Assembly: GCA_036873135.1 (NCBI GenBank)
Contig: JAPTYO010000003.1
Span: 32,244,763-32,308,762, forward strand
Length of the DNA: 64,000 nt
From: Clarkia xantiana subsp. parviflora
Taxonomy: Eukaryota; Streptophyta; Magnoliopsida; Myrtales; Onagraceae
Reading direction: 5' to 3'
In this document: positions 23,607 through 35,727 of the stretch, piece after piece
Layout: every line of letters starts with the position of its first letter
Numbering within the stretch: the stretch's first letter is position 1
Made by a program: the position numbers and the translations under genes
Notes under the pieces: generated by a model
The model's input: only the letters and a program-made list of their open reading frames with translations
Databases searched by the model: none
Told to the model about the DNA's origin: nothing

Positions 23607-26600
23607 TTAGGCATTGTATCCATTCGGTTTCTCGCCACTCCTTGCCGTTCGTTTCTGCAAATCTGCATCATAATGTTGGAATGCAGCATCCAGAGCCTTG
23701 CATATCAAGAAAACAATCATTGTTAGTTTATAACGCGTTTCAACAATCATCATCTCTATAACTAAACTCGAATATTTAGCAAAATACCTGATGCATTTGA
23801 CGAACAAGGACCGAAACTTGCTGTTTATGCGCGGATGGCACAGATTTCTTTATCTCCTGGAATAAGATTATCATCGAGTTATCAACTGTAAAACCGGTTT
23901 TCAGCAAAAACAACAGTAATACAATACCTCTAGTTGCGGATATATCTGCGACATGGCTTCCTTCAATCTAGTCACCTAACCATAGATTGATCAATGAAAT
24001 TAGACCCGGGTCGAATCGAGCTACAAGTAATAGGTCTACTTACCTTAGGATACAAGTAATCTGAATAGCTCTACTTACCTTAGCATACAAGTAAGAGCTC
24101 GTAATTGGATAAGACGACCAGAAGTGCCTCAGCAATTCTTGTATCGACGCCCAATGCTGCATTACAGCAAATTAGACGAAGATCTAGCAGCCAAAGATAA
24201 CGTATCTTTAAGTTCGGTTTTCTAATCTTACATGAACAAGCTGCTCCTTTGTTGCAGCAGGCAGCTGGTCGAGTATACTATCCTGAGTGTTCTTCCCAAC
24301 GTCGTATTTAATTCTCGATATATCGTGGGTGATGGAGTTAAGCACCTAGATAGACAGTATGAATTTCGGTAAGTAATTCATGGGAAAGTAGAGAGGATCC
24401 AGATCAACCGACCCACTCTTCCTACCCAGATCGTGCCAAACAGTTGTAATCTTGACACGTGTATTTGGTGTAATTAATTTTGTTTTTTTTGTAAAAATCT
24501 AAAGGGATTGGTGAATTGTATAAGGAAAATATTAAACCTAAGGACACAGGGGTAGGAAGAGTAGGGCAGGTGATTTACATTCGAGTATTCAATTTTATTT
24601 CCGATAGAAGCAGTTGACAATTGAACCCAATTTTTCCATGCAACTAACTTGAACAATCGTGACAACTACCTGAAGAGCGTCTTTAGACTTGATAACCGGA
24701 TCTTGCAACCCCGTGATTCTAATCTCGTGAATAGAATTTCTCAGCGATCCATACGCTTCTGCGGGGTTCAAAGTATACTTCTTTTTATCTGTGCTCTCTC
24801 CCAGTACTTTTTGTTGAGAATCAAAGTAGTCCCGGGGATCCTAGTTTTAACAAGTAGCAAAAACCCGTATAATAAGATAGAAGAAACTCGATCAATCAAA
24901 TTTAGAGACGGGCAATCTTTAACCTTAATATAGAGAGGAGCGGGTGTGGGACCGCGCGGTCCCGCGAGGTCTTCAATCTCAGTTGATCTAGAGACTCTCT
25001 CAAACATCTGGTTGTTATTGGTCCTGTCAGAAGCCTCCTTAGCCGACTTAACTACAAAGCAGATTTGAAGAGAAGGAAAGGAGACTACTTTAAACAAGTA
25101 GAGAGATCAAATAATATTGACAACAGTAGATTTGGGATAAAATGCTAAACCTTGTTTTGACTTGGCAAGGGCCTCAGCGACAGTTCTTGCATCTTCCAGC
25201 TCGACTTCTACATCCACATAGAAAGACACGTCATTTCTACACAAGATCCTAAACCCTAAATCACTAAATGACCTATCTTTGTAACAAGCATCGGGTAAAG
25301 TAATTTACACTAAATTACTTTACCTGATGCTTGTTACAAAGATAGGTCATTTGCTAAACCATTTTTTTGGAACTGATAATGAGGAACAAGAGAAGCTTTA
25401 CCAACTGATTTCCCGTCAAGCACAACAGCAGCATGTCGATTAAGGTCAAGTGCTAAAGATCTCCTATATAGGCGATACTGCGGTTCCATCGTATCCTTTT
25501 CTCCCTCTTGGAAGATACCGTGATCCTTCATGCAAAACATATATACGATTAGTTAATAATCATATTCCTCGAACTTTATTGTAGCCACCAACAACTCAAA
25601 CCCTACAAATGCATTGACATGCTTCTGATTATGCAGGGACGGAGCTACTTTAAAATCTTACATTTGCCCCTGAATTTTTTTTACATTGATTGTTTTCCCC
25701 TAGTTCAATTCTTGCCCTGAACAAAATTTATGATTTCGTCCCTGTGATTATGTGAAAATAAATATTCCGAAGAAACAGGTTTCAAATTACAAATCATACC
25801 GGTAGATGCGAGTAATCATCTCCTTCGTCAGCTTCCATGTTTACTGTTGGATCAACCCGCCGGACCTGGAAAGAAAGCCTCCGTAAGAATCAAATGAGAA
25901 ATGCTAATTGATGAAGATAATATTTCACAAAATCAGCTCCTATCTTTCTATTAAAAAAAAAAGACCTTCTGCTTAGCTTCTTTAGCCAAAATGTCATCGT
26001 TCTTGAGAAAGATGGCAAGCTCTTCATCTTCAGCGGCCTCAGCAGCTGCAGCAATGGCATTTCTTGTACTGTGAAGGTACTCTGCTTTAAAATATTTGGT
26101 CCAGAAGTCCTTTTCAGACATCTGGTTAAAAAATAAACCAAACACCTTAGAGAGTGGACTTACTCCAATCCAGAAATACTAATAAACAAGAAGTGACGCG
26201 ATAAATTATAAGGTTAAGAACCTAAAACAGTCCCAACTTATAGGCCATGTTGCTAATCGCTGTCCCTGATTTAAAATGTTGATATTCGGTGTCCTAACTA
26301 TCAGAATGGTTCATTTCCAGTTTTTTGGACTGATTTATGCGTTAAAATTGGCGTTTTAAGCAACCAAAACATGTTTTTAACTTATTTGATGGTCATGGTT
26401 TATACTTATTTGATGGTTAAAAAACCTGTTTTTGTTTCGTCAATTTTAAGAGAAAAAAGTGAAAATCAACCATTTTGATAGTTGGGGTATCGAAGATAAA
26501 CATTTTAAATCTGGGGCAGCAATTAACAATATAGTTGGGACTTTTTTAAGTTCTTAACCCTGAATTATACTTAGATTAAGAGTGTCCTTAAGTGATAGAA

Positions 26601-29503
26601 CAGTTGGCATGATTATATTACCTTTTTGGGTACAAAACTCAAGAATGCCTGGTGCACTGCTGGTTTCTCAGCAAAAATCTGAAAATACAACTTATAGAAT
26701 CATGGTTGCTGAAGCACATAACTACCATAAACTATACTTAGATTAGGCATGAAAAGACTCTCTGTGCAATCATGGTTATGAGTTATAATAGAAATTGCAC
26801 ATGGGACAGAGAATTGAACAGAATCTTGAGAGAAATACCTGAAGAATGACTTCCGGGGTCAAACTAAAAGTAACTTTGTTGGACTGCAAGCACAAAGAAG
26901 ATTAACATCTAATATCACAGTGTTATATTATAATATACAGCATAATGGAAGTAAGAATTACTGAAAACAATTTTTTATAACTTCGGTAAATTCCGAATGG
27001 ACAAGAAACAGGCCAGGAAAGATGACATACCCGACCATCAGTAGCTGGTTTAATGTCCGATATCATGGCAGTTTTAAAGCCCACACGCTGTTTTACCTTT
27101 CTGCTAGACTCTCTATCAAGCAGCTTCTGTAGTTGGAAATCAGTAGACATGATGTTGCTTTCAATAAAATGACCTATGCTAGGCAGTTCTAGTTAGTATA
27201 TAATGCTCAATTTAATCTTCGTACGATTTTCATGACAAAAGTATTATTGCGCTTCGGTTTCCTTTTGGGCTAAGTTTAGGGTAACTCAACCATTTTTCCA
27301 GGATTAACTTTCTTTTCTATTTTACCCAGAAGAGTTTGCCTGCTAAATACAAGGGATGACATGGCCAAAAAAAGAGATGACTGTCATGAGATATAGAAAG
27401 GACACAAAAGCAGAAAAGGCCACCGAAGTATAAGGGATGTAAGATAGAGTTCTGCATAGTGACACAGTAAACAATAAATTTGGAGTGAAATTATAAATTA
27501 ATAGAGTCATTTAGCATTTGTAATCTGATGAAGTAAAACATGCTTAAGTTCTAGAACACGAACTAACCTTCCTCGTGGCCCAGAATTCAGCTTCTGTCAG
27601 AACACCACCCATGACAAGTTGCTTATGAAGTTTCTGCAGCTCGCTGTATTGGGCAAACTTTTTAGAGATTCGTAAGAAAATTACATAGTAATGATAGAAA
27701 TAACATTGCTGAAAGAAAGATATTCATCAAAACATTATATGTCCCATTATAAAAGCCAATACTAGGTCCATAGCAGAACATCTACTTCAGTCTAGTAGTT
27801 TAAGAAACCAGAGGCATATGAAAAACTTATCTTATCCAAAAACTGCATAATAAAGCAATACCTATCTTCTCGCAGTAGCTTGATGCGTAGTTCTAATTCT
27901 GCTGTACTTATCTGTTCACCCGGGGATACGGCATCAGTTGTTACGACATTAGGCGTTACAGCAGTAGATTTTGGAGTCACCCCAGCTTTTGCGATTGCTT
28001 TCCCTATTCAAGAACCACCAAGGCATCTTACAAGCAATCTTAATCTTAACATGTCAATATGCAAGAGAACTTAGCAACTTGAGGAAATTCGATTCTTTAT
28101 ATTTATACTACGTTTTAGGAGACATACTCAACTACCAAAGCAACATACGGGAAAGATACACTAAGAGCTACATTTAAGATCAGCTAAAAACTTGCAAAGT
28201 CTTCTTTGCATATCTCGCCAATAGAAAAAGGCAAAGAAAGCTTTATATGGAAAAATTAACACAAACGTTGGAAATGCAAAATCTATTAGGATTGTAGGCA
28301 ATAGCTCTCTCCCCCACTCTCTCTAACTAGTAAGTCAGTAAATTTATCTATCCTAGGCAATATCTCTCTCCCCCACTCTCTCTATCTCTTTAAGGCGCCA
28401 CAACTTAGCATAGATTCTTTGTACTGTCTTTCAAAAGATCCACATAGAAAAGCATATGAAGTGATTAAACAACAATAACAACGGCATCAACCTCAATATG
28501 GAGAGACAATAGTCAAGAGTCATATACATTTCATTTCCTCCATTTAATTGCAGAAATTGTACTGTTACACATCAGCTTTCCAACCCATAAAAGTCTTTGA
28601 TAGAATAAGAGCTAACTGAGAAATATTGAGAACTTCAACTGTGTCTTACCTACAAACTCTCTGCACACGTGCATATCCGGGAAACTTTCAAATTCAAAAA
28701 TATAAGATCGTTTCTGCAAGTAAAGCTTACCTATTTTATTAAACAGATATAGATAACATGAAACAAAGCATAGGTATAATAAATCACTCAATCCAGTGAG
28801 CAACCTTATTGTCATAGGTAAGATTAAGCCACGGCGGTTTTTTGGATGCTTCACCAGTGTGTTTTTGACCTTCAAACAACGTCGTGTAAAACAACTATTA
28901 GACACTATTAGCACCATACAAATATTATGTCACTGAAAATTCAAACGTCACAGTACCTTCGATAGTCTTAAACTCTACATCAAGTTTTGCAGCTGAGTCA
29001 GGATGATTAGGCAAGAACTCAAACCTGTCCCAGTTCTGCACAAAGAGGCAAAGCACGTATAGACATTGTTTTACATTACTGACATCTAAATTTACAGAAG
29101 AGACCTACATTTCTGCACCTAACATAAATATGACGATGAAAAATGTAGGTTTGTATTTAGTAGAACAAAACTCTAATAATTGTTCCTGATTGCACAACAA
29201 TTCAAAGCAGTTATATGCATTTAAGTTTTAAAAAAATTCACTAAAAAAACGACTTTTACATCAAAATGCAAATACAAAATCTTCAACAGAGTAAGATAAC
29301 TCTTTATTATGAATTTGAACTTCTTTATCAATACTCTATAAATCCATCTCCTCGAACTTGATGGTATTGAACTGATAAACACTACATGGGATCTAAAACG
29401 GTGACACTGTTAAGAAAAGTACCATCTTTAGAACCCCGGGAGTTCCAGGATCCTTCACATTGAGCTTGTACTTGGCACGCTTCATGACTTGTCCACTCGC
29501 CAT
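23607..29503 (-). CDS. TFB1: TFIIH core subunit TFB1/p62 (GTF2H1)
   Basis: Twenty exons (transcript order): 29503-29423, 29035-28957, 28869-28805, 28713-28650, 28003-27862, 27643-27568, 27126-27031, 26883-26839, 26678-26622, 26121-25966, 25865-25800, 25525-25402, 25207-25151, 25051-24924, 24840-24670, 24345-24232, 24156-24079, 23975-23928, 23856-23788, 23696-23607. All junctions are GT-AG and in frame; 1806 bases, 601 residues, like Arabidopsis TFB1 (about 590). The N-terminus (MASGQVMKRAKYKLNVKDPG to about residue 97) is the PH-like domain. Two BSD domains follow (LVMGGVLTEAEFWATRK; FVPKK then MSEKDFWTKYFKAEYLHS). A long helical C-terminal region ends KPNGYNA. The protein is part of core TFIIH, acting in RNA polymerase II initiation and nucleotide excision repair. 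Introns hold several mobile elements and a palindrome, and the donor of exon 17 is duplicated. Confidence 0.93.
24391..24583. mobile_element. Short foldback MITE in a TFB1 intron
   Basis: GACCCACTCTTCCTACCC near the left end is answered by GGGTAGGAAGAGTAGGGC near the right end. The interior shares ATCTTGACAC and TGTAATTAATTTT with the split repeat at 13699-14808. Located in the intron between TFB1 exons 15 and 16. Confidence 0.6.
25266..25352. repeat. Near-perfect 87 bp palindrome in a TFB1 intron
   Basis: Two 42-base arms (25266-25307 and 25311-25352) are inverse complements with a single mismatch and are separated by only three bases (CAC). The arms begin AAATGACCTATCTTTGTAAC. It lies in the intron between exons 12 and 13. 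Either a recent inverted duplication or a tiny foldback element. Confidence 0.9.
26211..26560. mobile_element. Foldback MITE copy 4, in a TFB1 intron
   Basis: Starts AGGTTAAGAACCTAAAACAG and ends AAGTTCTTAACCC in inverse. Flanked by TAAATTATA (26202-26210) and TGAATTATA (26561-26569), a 9 bp target duplication with one mismatch. Confidence 0.85.
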
Positions 29504-31335
29504 ATTCAAGAATAGCACGCGAAGCTTATCCAACAACCAAGCTCAAACCAGTCTCTAAACCCTAAATAAGAATATCTTGGTTAGCAGACAGCTAATGCAC
29601 CATGATCTAGGGTTAGCCAATTGCTTGATTGAATTTTGATCGATCTTAAATCGAAAGAAGGATCGCAGTCACTATTTCCCCTCCAAATTGAGCTTCAATA
29701 CAGACTAGTTCGTCGGTTCAGTCCTCAGAGTCGCGCCGTCGCATCATATCATAATGAGTAAAGCGAAAAACAGGTTCGATTTTGTGGGAAACAATCCTGT
29801 ATGCGGCCAAGAAGCGGGAGGTACGGCGGATTAGAGGGAAGAAATAGTGGGTGCAAGAAATTATTACAGAGTTATCGAGCTATGCTGTGGAAGAAGGGAG
29901 AACCGGAAGAGATTGCAGTTGCAGCAGGGAAGGAGAAGTTACTACTATTGAGAACAATACACGATCGCATAAGTAATATATTAATTAATATTAAAAAATA
30001 TCCTTAATTTTTATAAAAATACGGTTTAATAATCAAATTACTACCTAAACTTTAATTTAATTAAAATTATTATACGTACTTTACTTTTTAAAAATTGGTC
30101 ACATGAGTTTCTAATTTCCAAGTAAATTACTATATTTGTTAATTTCCATCAAATTGGTTATAAAAGAAGCATATTCCGTCAACGTAACATCTTTTAGATT
30201 GGCATAATTTCATTTCACTAGTACTCGGGCTCTGCTTTCATCCACAAAGCCACAATCCATTACTCGTCATTCTCGTATTTTTAATTTGAGAAATGATTAA
30301 CTACCCGACTTGCACAGTCCGACTAGTTCTGACTGTATCTGTGTTGAAACAGAACATGAAGTTGACATTATTTACTTACTGTGCCACCGACTCTTTAATC
30401 GGAATTAGACGGAATGTAAACTCAGAACGTTTATTACAGCTCTTGCTTTTGAAAACATTATCACCCGTTTGGATCTTAGAGATAATTATTAAATTGTTAG
30501 CTCCGAAGTTTTTATTTTACAAATTTATAGCTCACACATGAGAACTCGACAAATTATTAGCTAAAATTATGTTTTCAGCAATTTGTTAGCTTCTCATTCA
30601 CCACTATTTAGACAATTTGCTAACTCATACCAAATTGTCTAAACAAATTACCAAAATAAAAATCTCAATTAATAATTTATTAAAGTACTTAAACGTGAGT
30701 TAGAAATTTAATAATCAATCTAAATTTTTTTTCATTAGGAGTGCAGAACCCGTATCATGTTTATTCCAGTAAAGTACTGAACATGAACAATTTTCAACCT
30801 AAATCTTAGATAATGTTAGTATAAATGCAAACTTTTGTTCTAAACTATACTACCTTTTAATTAGGAGCAAACTATGCAAAGTTACAAACTTTCAGGTGTT
30901 GCCCTTCCAATGAATATCCCAAAAAAAAGTGTTTTTGTTTAAATGTACATGGTTTTTTAACTGTGCATGTATTCTCTTGAAATGAACGAAGTAATGGCTA
31001 TCTGAAACAGCTTAAAGATAAAGAGCAGCATCCTAGTTCATGAACAAACAGATACAACGTCCATAAATCACAGCTTCTAGCTAACAATTAACAGTATACA
31101 TTCATTAATTCATCAAGTATGATTAACACAAGCAGCAACCAGCATTCAAAATCTGCAGAAGTTCCACACTACATTCAAAATCTGCAGAATGCAGAAAGTA
31201 ACACAGTACATTCAAAATCTGCAGACAGTTACACAATAGATACTTCAAACTGAGAGTAACAATCTCGATCAAAAACTTTCCAATTAATCAGAATTTCAAT
31301 TCCAAGTTCCGTAATCTCAACATGGAAATCGCAGC
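29504..31335. other. Shared upstream region of TFB1 and 3' side of PNO1
   Basis: 29504 to about 29760 probably holds the 5' UTR and promoter of TFB1. The rest is AT-rich with no convincing gene. At 31141-31232 the phrase CATTCAAAATCTGCAGA occurs three times with 30-50 bp spacing, a small tandem repeat. Confidence 0.5.
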
Positions 31336-31980
31336 TCAAAATTGCTCAGCAAGTCTAGCAGAGACAGCTCTGAGTTTAGAGTAAACCTTCCCAGCAGGGG
31401 ACCCCATAATCAAGCTGCAAAGAGAGTCCCTAGCAATCTTAATGTTCGAAAACGAGCCCAGTATATGAATCTTGGTATCAGCAATCACAATCCGAGTCTT
31501 CGTCGAGTTTTCAATTGCAAACTTCGTTTTACCGCCCTTCCCAGACAATCTACCGATGGCACGTGACAGATGTTCGCCGCGAAGAGTCTTAACGTCCTTG
31601 ATCTCGAACGACTCAACATACAGCTCATCTAATCGGAGCAGAGCCACGGCGTCGGGAATATCAAACCCTAACATGAAGGCGTGGATGAAGTCGGCGCACT
31701 TCTGGAGGTTTCCGACGTCAGGAGTGTCGCGCCTCGTCTTCAGCTCGACCTTGCGTGCTTTGAGGTTCATGCGGATGTCGATCTTCATCTGGTCGTAGAC
31801 CGGCGTGTAGAGATCCATCCACGCCTTCTTCAGCGGCGAGTACCGGTGCGGCGGCACGGAGACCTTGCGGAACTGGACGCGGCCGTCGGACATCTCGTGC
31901 GGCTTCAGAGGCGCGAATAGGGGCTTCGGCGGAAGAACCGCCTCCACCTCCATGGAAACAGAAGGATCGGTGGACTCCAT
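31336..31980 (-). CDS. PNO1: PNO1/DIM2 KH-domain ribosome assembly factor
   Basis: An intronless ORF of 214 residues. The N-terminus is acidic/Pro-rich (MESTDPSVSMEVEAVLPPKP). It leads into VSVPPHRYSPLKKAWMDLY, the strongly conserved PNO1 segment, then MKIDIRMNLKARKVELKTR. The KH-type RNA-binding region (about residues 120-190) ends with the motif GKGGKTKFAIENSTKTRI and HILGSFSNIKIARDS. PNO1 binds the 3' region of 18S pre-rRNA in nucleolar and cytoplasmic 40S precursors and works with the Nob1 nuclease and the Dim1 methylase. Length and order match plant and fungal PNO1, with a shorter N-terminus than yeast. The frame is open further upstream (to 32064), but only a TTG is available there, so the ATG at 31980 is chosen. 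Confidence 0.93.
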   Translation of the reverse strand: MESTDPSVSMEVEAVLPPKPLFAPLKPHEMSDGRVQFRKVSVPPHRYSPLKKAWMDLYTPVYDQMKIDIRMNLKARKVELKTRRDTPDVGNLQKCADFIHAFMLGFDIPDAVALLRLDELYVESFEIKDVKTLRGEHLSRAIGRLSGKGGKTKFAIENSTKTRIVIADTKIHILGSFSNIKIARDSLCSLIMGSPAGKVYSKLRAVSARLAEQF

Positions 31981-32344
31981 ATTGAGATTTCTGGGCGGAA
32001 GTTGACCGGAGAAATCTCTGAGCTCAGTCGGCTGTTCTGCAGAGCGGAGGTTGAAAGAGAACAAGTTTAGGTTGAAGTTAGGGTTTTATTAGAGGCTCAT
32101 TCGATTTTCATGGGCTGGACCATTATTGATGGGCTTGGGTAGGGATGTTCAATTTAGGGTATAAATGTTTAACGGACCAGAAAATTCATAACAATGAAGT
32201 AAAACCCGTTTGGTATGTATCATCACGGGTCTAGAGTTTATGAAGCGCTTAATGGAATTATCTCAGTGGGTTAATGACTCTTTAAACTCTAATTGAGGTA
32301 AATGGAATTCAAAATCCTATAAATACAAATCGGGTTAAATGATC

Positions 32345-32735
32345 TTTTAGTGTTACGTGTTTGATCAATATTGATTTTTTGTGTCATATATTTGCATTTG
32401 TAAACTTTTGATTGCATCAGTTAGTCGACAGTCAAATTTGACCGTTAAATATTTTAATTTTGTTCAATTTAGTCCTCCAATTTATACAAATAATTTTTAA
32501 TTTTTGCAATTTAGTCCTTCAATAACCCAATTGAACCCTAGGGTCCAATTGAACTTTTTAGGGACTAAATTGAAAAATCAAAAGTTACGCGTATAAATTG
32601 GATGACTAAATTGAACAAAATAAATATATTTAACGGTCAAATTTGACTGTCGACTAACAAATGCAACCAAAAGTGTGCAAAATACAAACATATGACACCA
32701 AAAGAATACAAATACGATTTTTTTTGTTAGCACGT
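32345..32735. mobile_element. Foldback element with a palindromic centre
   Basis: The left half contains GTCGACAGTCAAATTTGACCG and GTTCAATTTAGTC. The right half contains their inverses, CGGTCAAATTTGACTGTCGAC and GACTAAATTGAACA. The symmetry centre at about 32533-32556 is a palindrome around CCCTAGGG flanked by CAATTG on both sides. About 390 bp, non-coding, between PNO1 and the receptor-kinase gene. Confidence 0.75.
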
Positions 32736-33089
32736 CGTGTCTCATACTGCTATCCTAATATTGATCAAGTTCGAGCTCACAGCCTCACACTAGTAGTTGT
32801 GGAACATGATTTGTTCAGGGTTAACTCGAACTGGTATTGAGTGATTTTGATCAATCTAACCCAAACGAAAACAAGGCATCCTTGAGCAGAACAATAAAGA
32901 TTCAATTAATGTGGTATATTTAATTACTATTTGTTGAAGGGACAGCATTTTTCACGCGATTTACGTCGGAGTCGGCGAGCCAACAATCACAGCTGTACCG
33001 GGCTCCACATATTTTGGCTATCTGCAATGATTAGTTTAAACCACTTTTTTTATTTAGTTTCTCCAAGTGCCTCATATCAAGAGGACAAT

Positions 33090-33384
33090 CACTACAATAG
33101 TCAATAAATCTACTAATTTAGTCATTTATGAAATTTATTTGTAAGAGTTATATAATTTATTTGTAAACTGGTGAAAAACTCTTATAATACAACATTAAAA
33201 TTTTTTTTTATAAGGAAAATGACTTTCAACAGGAAATTTGACAAACAAATTTCGTCCCTTAATTATTTTTTTTGGGTGTAAGGAATCACTCAAAACATAA
33301 TAAATTCTTTAAATTTTTTTATAATTTAGGAAAGATTGTTTCCTTAAAAAACGTTGTCATAAACTAACAATTTTCTTGTAGTGA
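33090..33384. mobile_element. CACTA-type MITE
   Basis: Starts CACTACAATAG and ends TTTTCTTGTAGTG, so both termini carry the CACTACAA end motif of CACTA (En/Spm) elements. About 295 bp with AT-rich interior. The flanking triplets are AAT and AAC, compatible with a 3 bp target duplication. Lies about 380 bp upstream of the receptor-like kinase start. Confidence 0.65.
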
Positions 33385-33763
33385 ACACTCATGACATTAT
33401 AATTATCCACACCCTATCGAGTCGGACTTTAATGGATAAAGTGTCGATCATCAATATTTGAACTCATAATGTATAAAGTACTGACGTGAATATTTGGATT
33501 CTGATGATTGAACCCAATATTTCAACTTAAAAGATATATTAGACAATATTACATTGTTTACCTTAAAACACTTTCAACAATTTAGTCTGTTACTCAAAAG
33601 GAAAAGAGACAATTCCCACATGAATAATCACATGAAGAAAAGGATGGCCCATTGCAGATAGATAGGATCACGAGTGCTCTTAAATGTCACTAAAACTGGA
33701 GAATAGACAAACTGCATTTAAGCTTCCTATTCTCTCCTTCCATTGATCTATCTGCAGAATCTA

Positions 33764-35717
33764 ATGGACAATCCATTGCTGCTGGTCTCCTTAATCACAA
33801 TCTGCTGCGTCGCTTTTGTGGTGTCCAAGATCGTAGTCTCAGTTCTTCTATACAAGAGGTGGCAAAAGAAGCAGCTCATTAGTGAAGATGGATTGTCGGG
33901 TATTTATTTCCTTAAAACCGATAATCGATCTATTCTAATCATGCAATTTTTTTTTCCAATAAAAGGAATGAACTAGTAGTGACGACTTGTTTTTTTTCTT
34001 ATTATGATACTGGTTTTTGAAAAAGGTGCAGGGAAGATGGTGGTGTTCCGAAACACGCATAAGTCTCTCACATCGGAATTGTTCATGAAACGAACAATGA
34101 AGTTGAGCAACAAGGACATTATAGGGTCCGGTGGGTTCGGGACGGTTTATAAACTGGCGATCAGTGAGTCGGTTGCCTTTGCTGTCAAGAGACTCAACAA
34201 GGGAAGCTCCGACGGGGATGGGGGGTTTGAGAGGGAGGTGGTGGCTATGGGAGATATTAAGCATCGAAACATCGTCACCCTCCATGGGTATTGCACTGCA
34301 TCGCGCTACAATTTGCTCATTTACGACCTCATGCCTAATGGAAGTTTAGCTTCTCTTCTCCATGGTATTGCCATTTGATAGCTTTTTGCACTTTGAATGC
34401 TTTAGATTAGATGTATAGCTTCGGGTTTCTTGGTAAGCAAGTTTCGTTTACAGGAACATTCTAAGTGTCAAGAATAAGACGCGTAACATTTTCCCTTAAA
34501 CTTATGTTTTATGAAACAGTTTGCTTGTTAATTTCTTAGTGCACTCTGATACCATATTAAGAATAAGATGCGTGTCTTAACCAATTTTCCATTAAGCTCG
34601 AACTCATAGGCGAAGACACATTCTGTACACTCTTACTAGACTAATACATTACTATGTTGTAGGAACATCATCAAGAAACAGGAGCATGTTAGATTGGACG
34701 ACAAGGTACAAGATAGCAGTGGATAGTGCAAGAGGAATATCGTACCTCCACCATGATTGCATACCTCACATAATCCACCGAGACATAAAGTCGAGCAACA
34801 TTCTCTTGGATCACGCCATGAATGCTAGGGTTTCGGATTTCGGACTTGCCACCCTGATGGAACCAGACAATACCCATGTTTCTACTTTTGTTGCAGGGAC
34901 TTTTGGTTATTTGGCTCCTGGTATGGATTTTTAAACTCTTTTTACCTTTTTTTTGTGCTGTTGAATGAAATGAGATAGTTGTTTGCAGAGTACTTTGATA
35001 CAGGGAGAGCGACGGCTAAAGGCGATGTGTACAGCTTTGGCGTCGTCTTACTCGAACTGCTGACAGGAAAAAAGCCAACAGATGAAGCATTTGTGGAGGA
35101 GGGGACCAAGCTTGTCACTTGGGTAATTATTCCTAACACTACTAGTAAAAACGGGTTAGGAACCTAAAAACAGTCCCAGTTTTATGTCATATTGCTACTC
35201 GAACCTAAAATGTTGATATTTGATATCACAACTATTAGATTTGTTGATTTCTGCTCTTTTCTCTTAAAATTGTCGTAACAAAACATATTTTTTTAAGCAT
35301 CAAATACGTCTTAACCATGAGCAACTAATCTGATACTTCAAAAAAGTGAAACGCAAAATATTTTTGTTGTTTAAAATGTCAAATAGTGATTAGCAACATG
35401 ACATATAGTTGAGACTGTTTTTAAGTTCTTAACCCAGTAAAAGCAGATGTTAGCGACGATTTCCAGTAACTAGAAGCCCAATAATATACCGTCGCCAAAA
35501 GTACTCTATTGCTTGATGCTGATGAATATGATTTTCACAACAGGTGAAGTCAGTTGTCCAAGACAAGAGGGAAGAATATGTTCTTGATAGAAACTTAGAA
35601 TGTTGTCCGATGAACGAAATCCACAACGTTTTTAACATTGCAATGATGTGTCTAGAAGCCGACCCTTCGAAAAGACCGACTATGGCTGAAGTTGTGAAGA
35701 TGCTCGAGCAGAGATGA
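33764..35717 (+). CDS. Short receptor-like Ser/Thr kinase without extracellular domain (At1g78530-like)
   Basis: Five exons: 33764-33899, 34026-34364, 34663-34920, 34989-35122, 35544-35717 (1041 bases, 346 residues), all GT-AG and in frame. Residues 5-29 form one membrane helix close to the N-terminus, so there is almost no extracellular part. The kinase domain is complete: glycine loop [10 protein letters not shown] (79-88), catalytic Lys100 in FAVKRL, HRD at 197-199 ([13 protein letters not shown]), DFG at 217-219, then [20 protein letters not shown] and [19 protein letters not shown]. The RD-type loop and intact residues predict an active kinase. Layout and length match the Arabidopsis kinase At1g78530, which is related to LRR-RLKs but lacks the LRR region. 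A foldback MITE sits in the last intron, and a degraded LTR-like piece with TCTGATACCATATTAA lies in intron 2. Confidence 0.88.
35153..35435. mobile_element. Foldback MITE copy 5, in the kinase gene
   Basis: Starts GGGTTAGGAACCTAAAAACAG and ends CTGTTTTTAAGTTCTTAACCC. Flanked by AGTAAAAAC (35144-35152) and AGTAAAAGC (35436-35444), a 9 bp target duplication with one mismatch. 283 bp, in intron 4. Confidence 0.88.
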
Positions 35718-35727
35718 TTCTTCTAAG

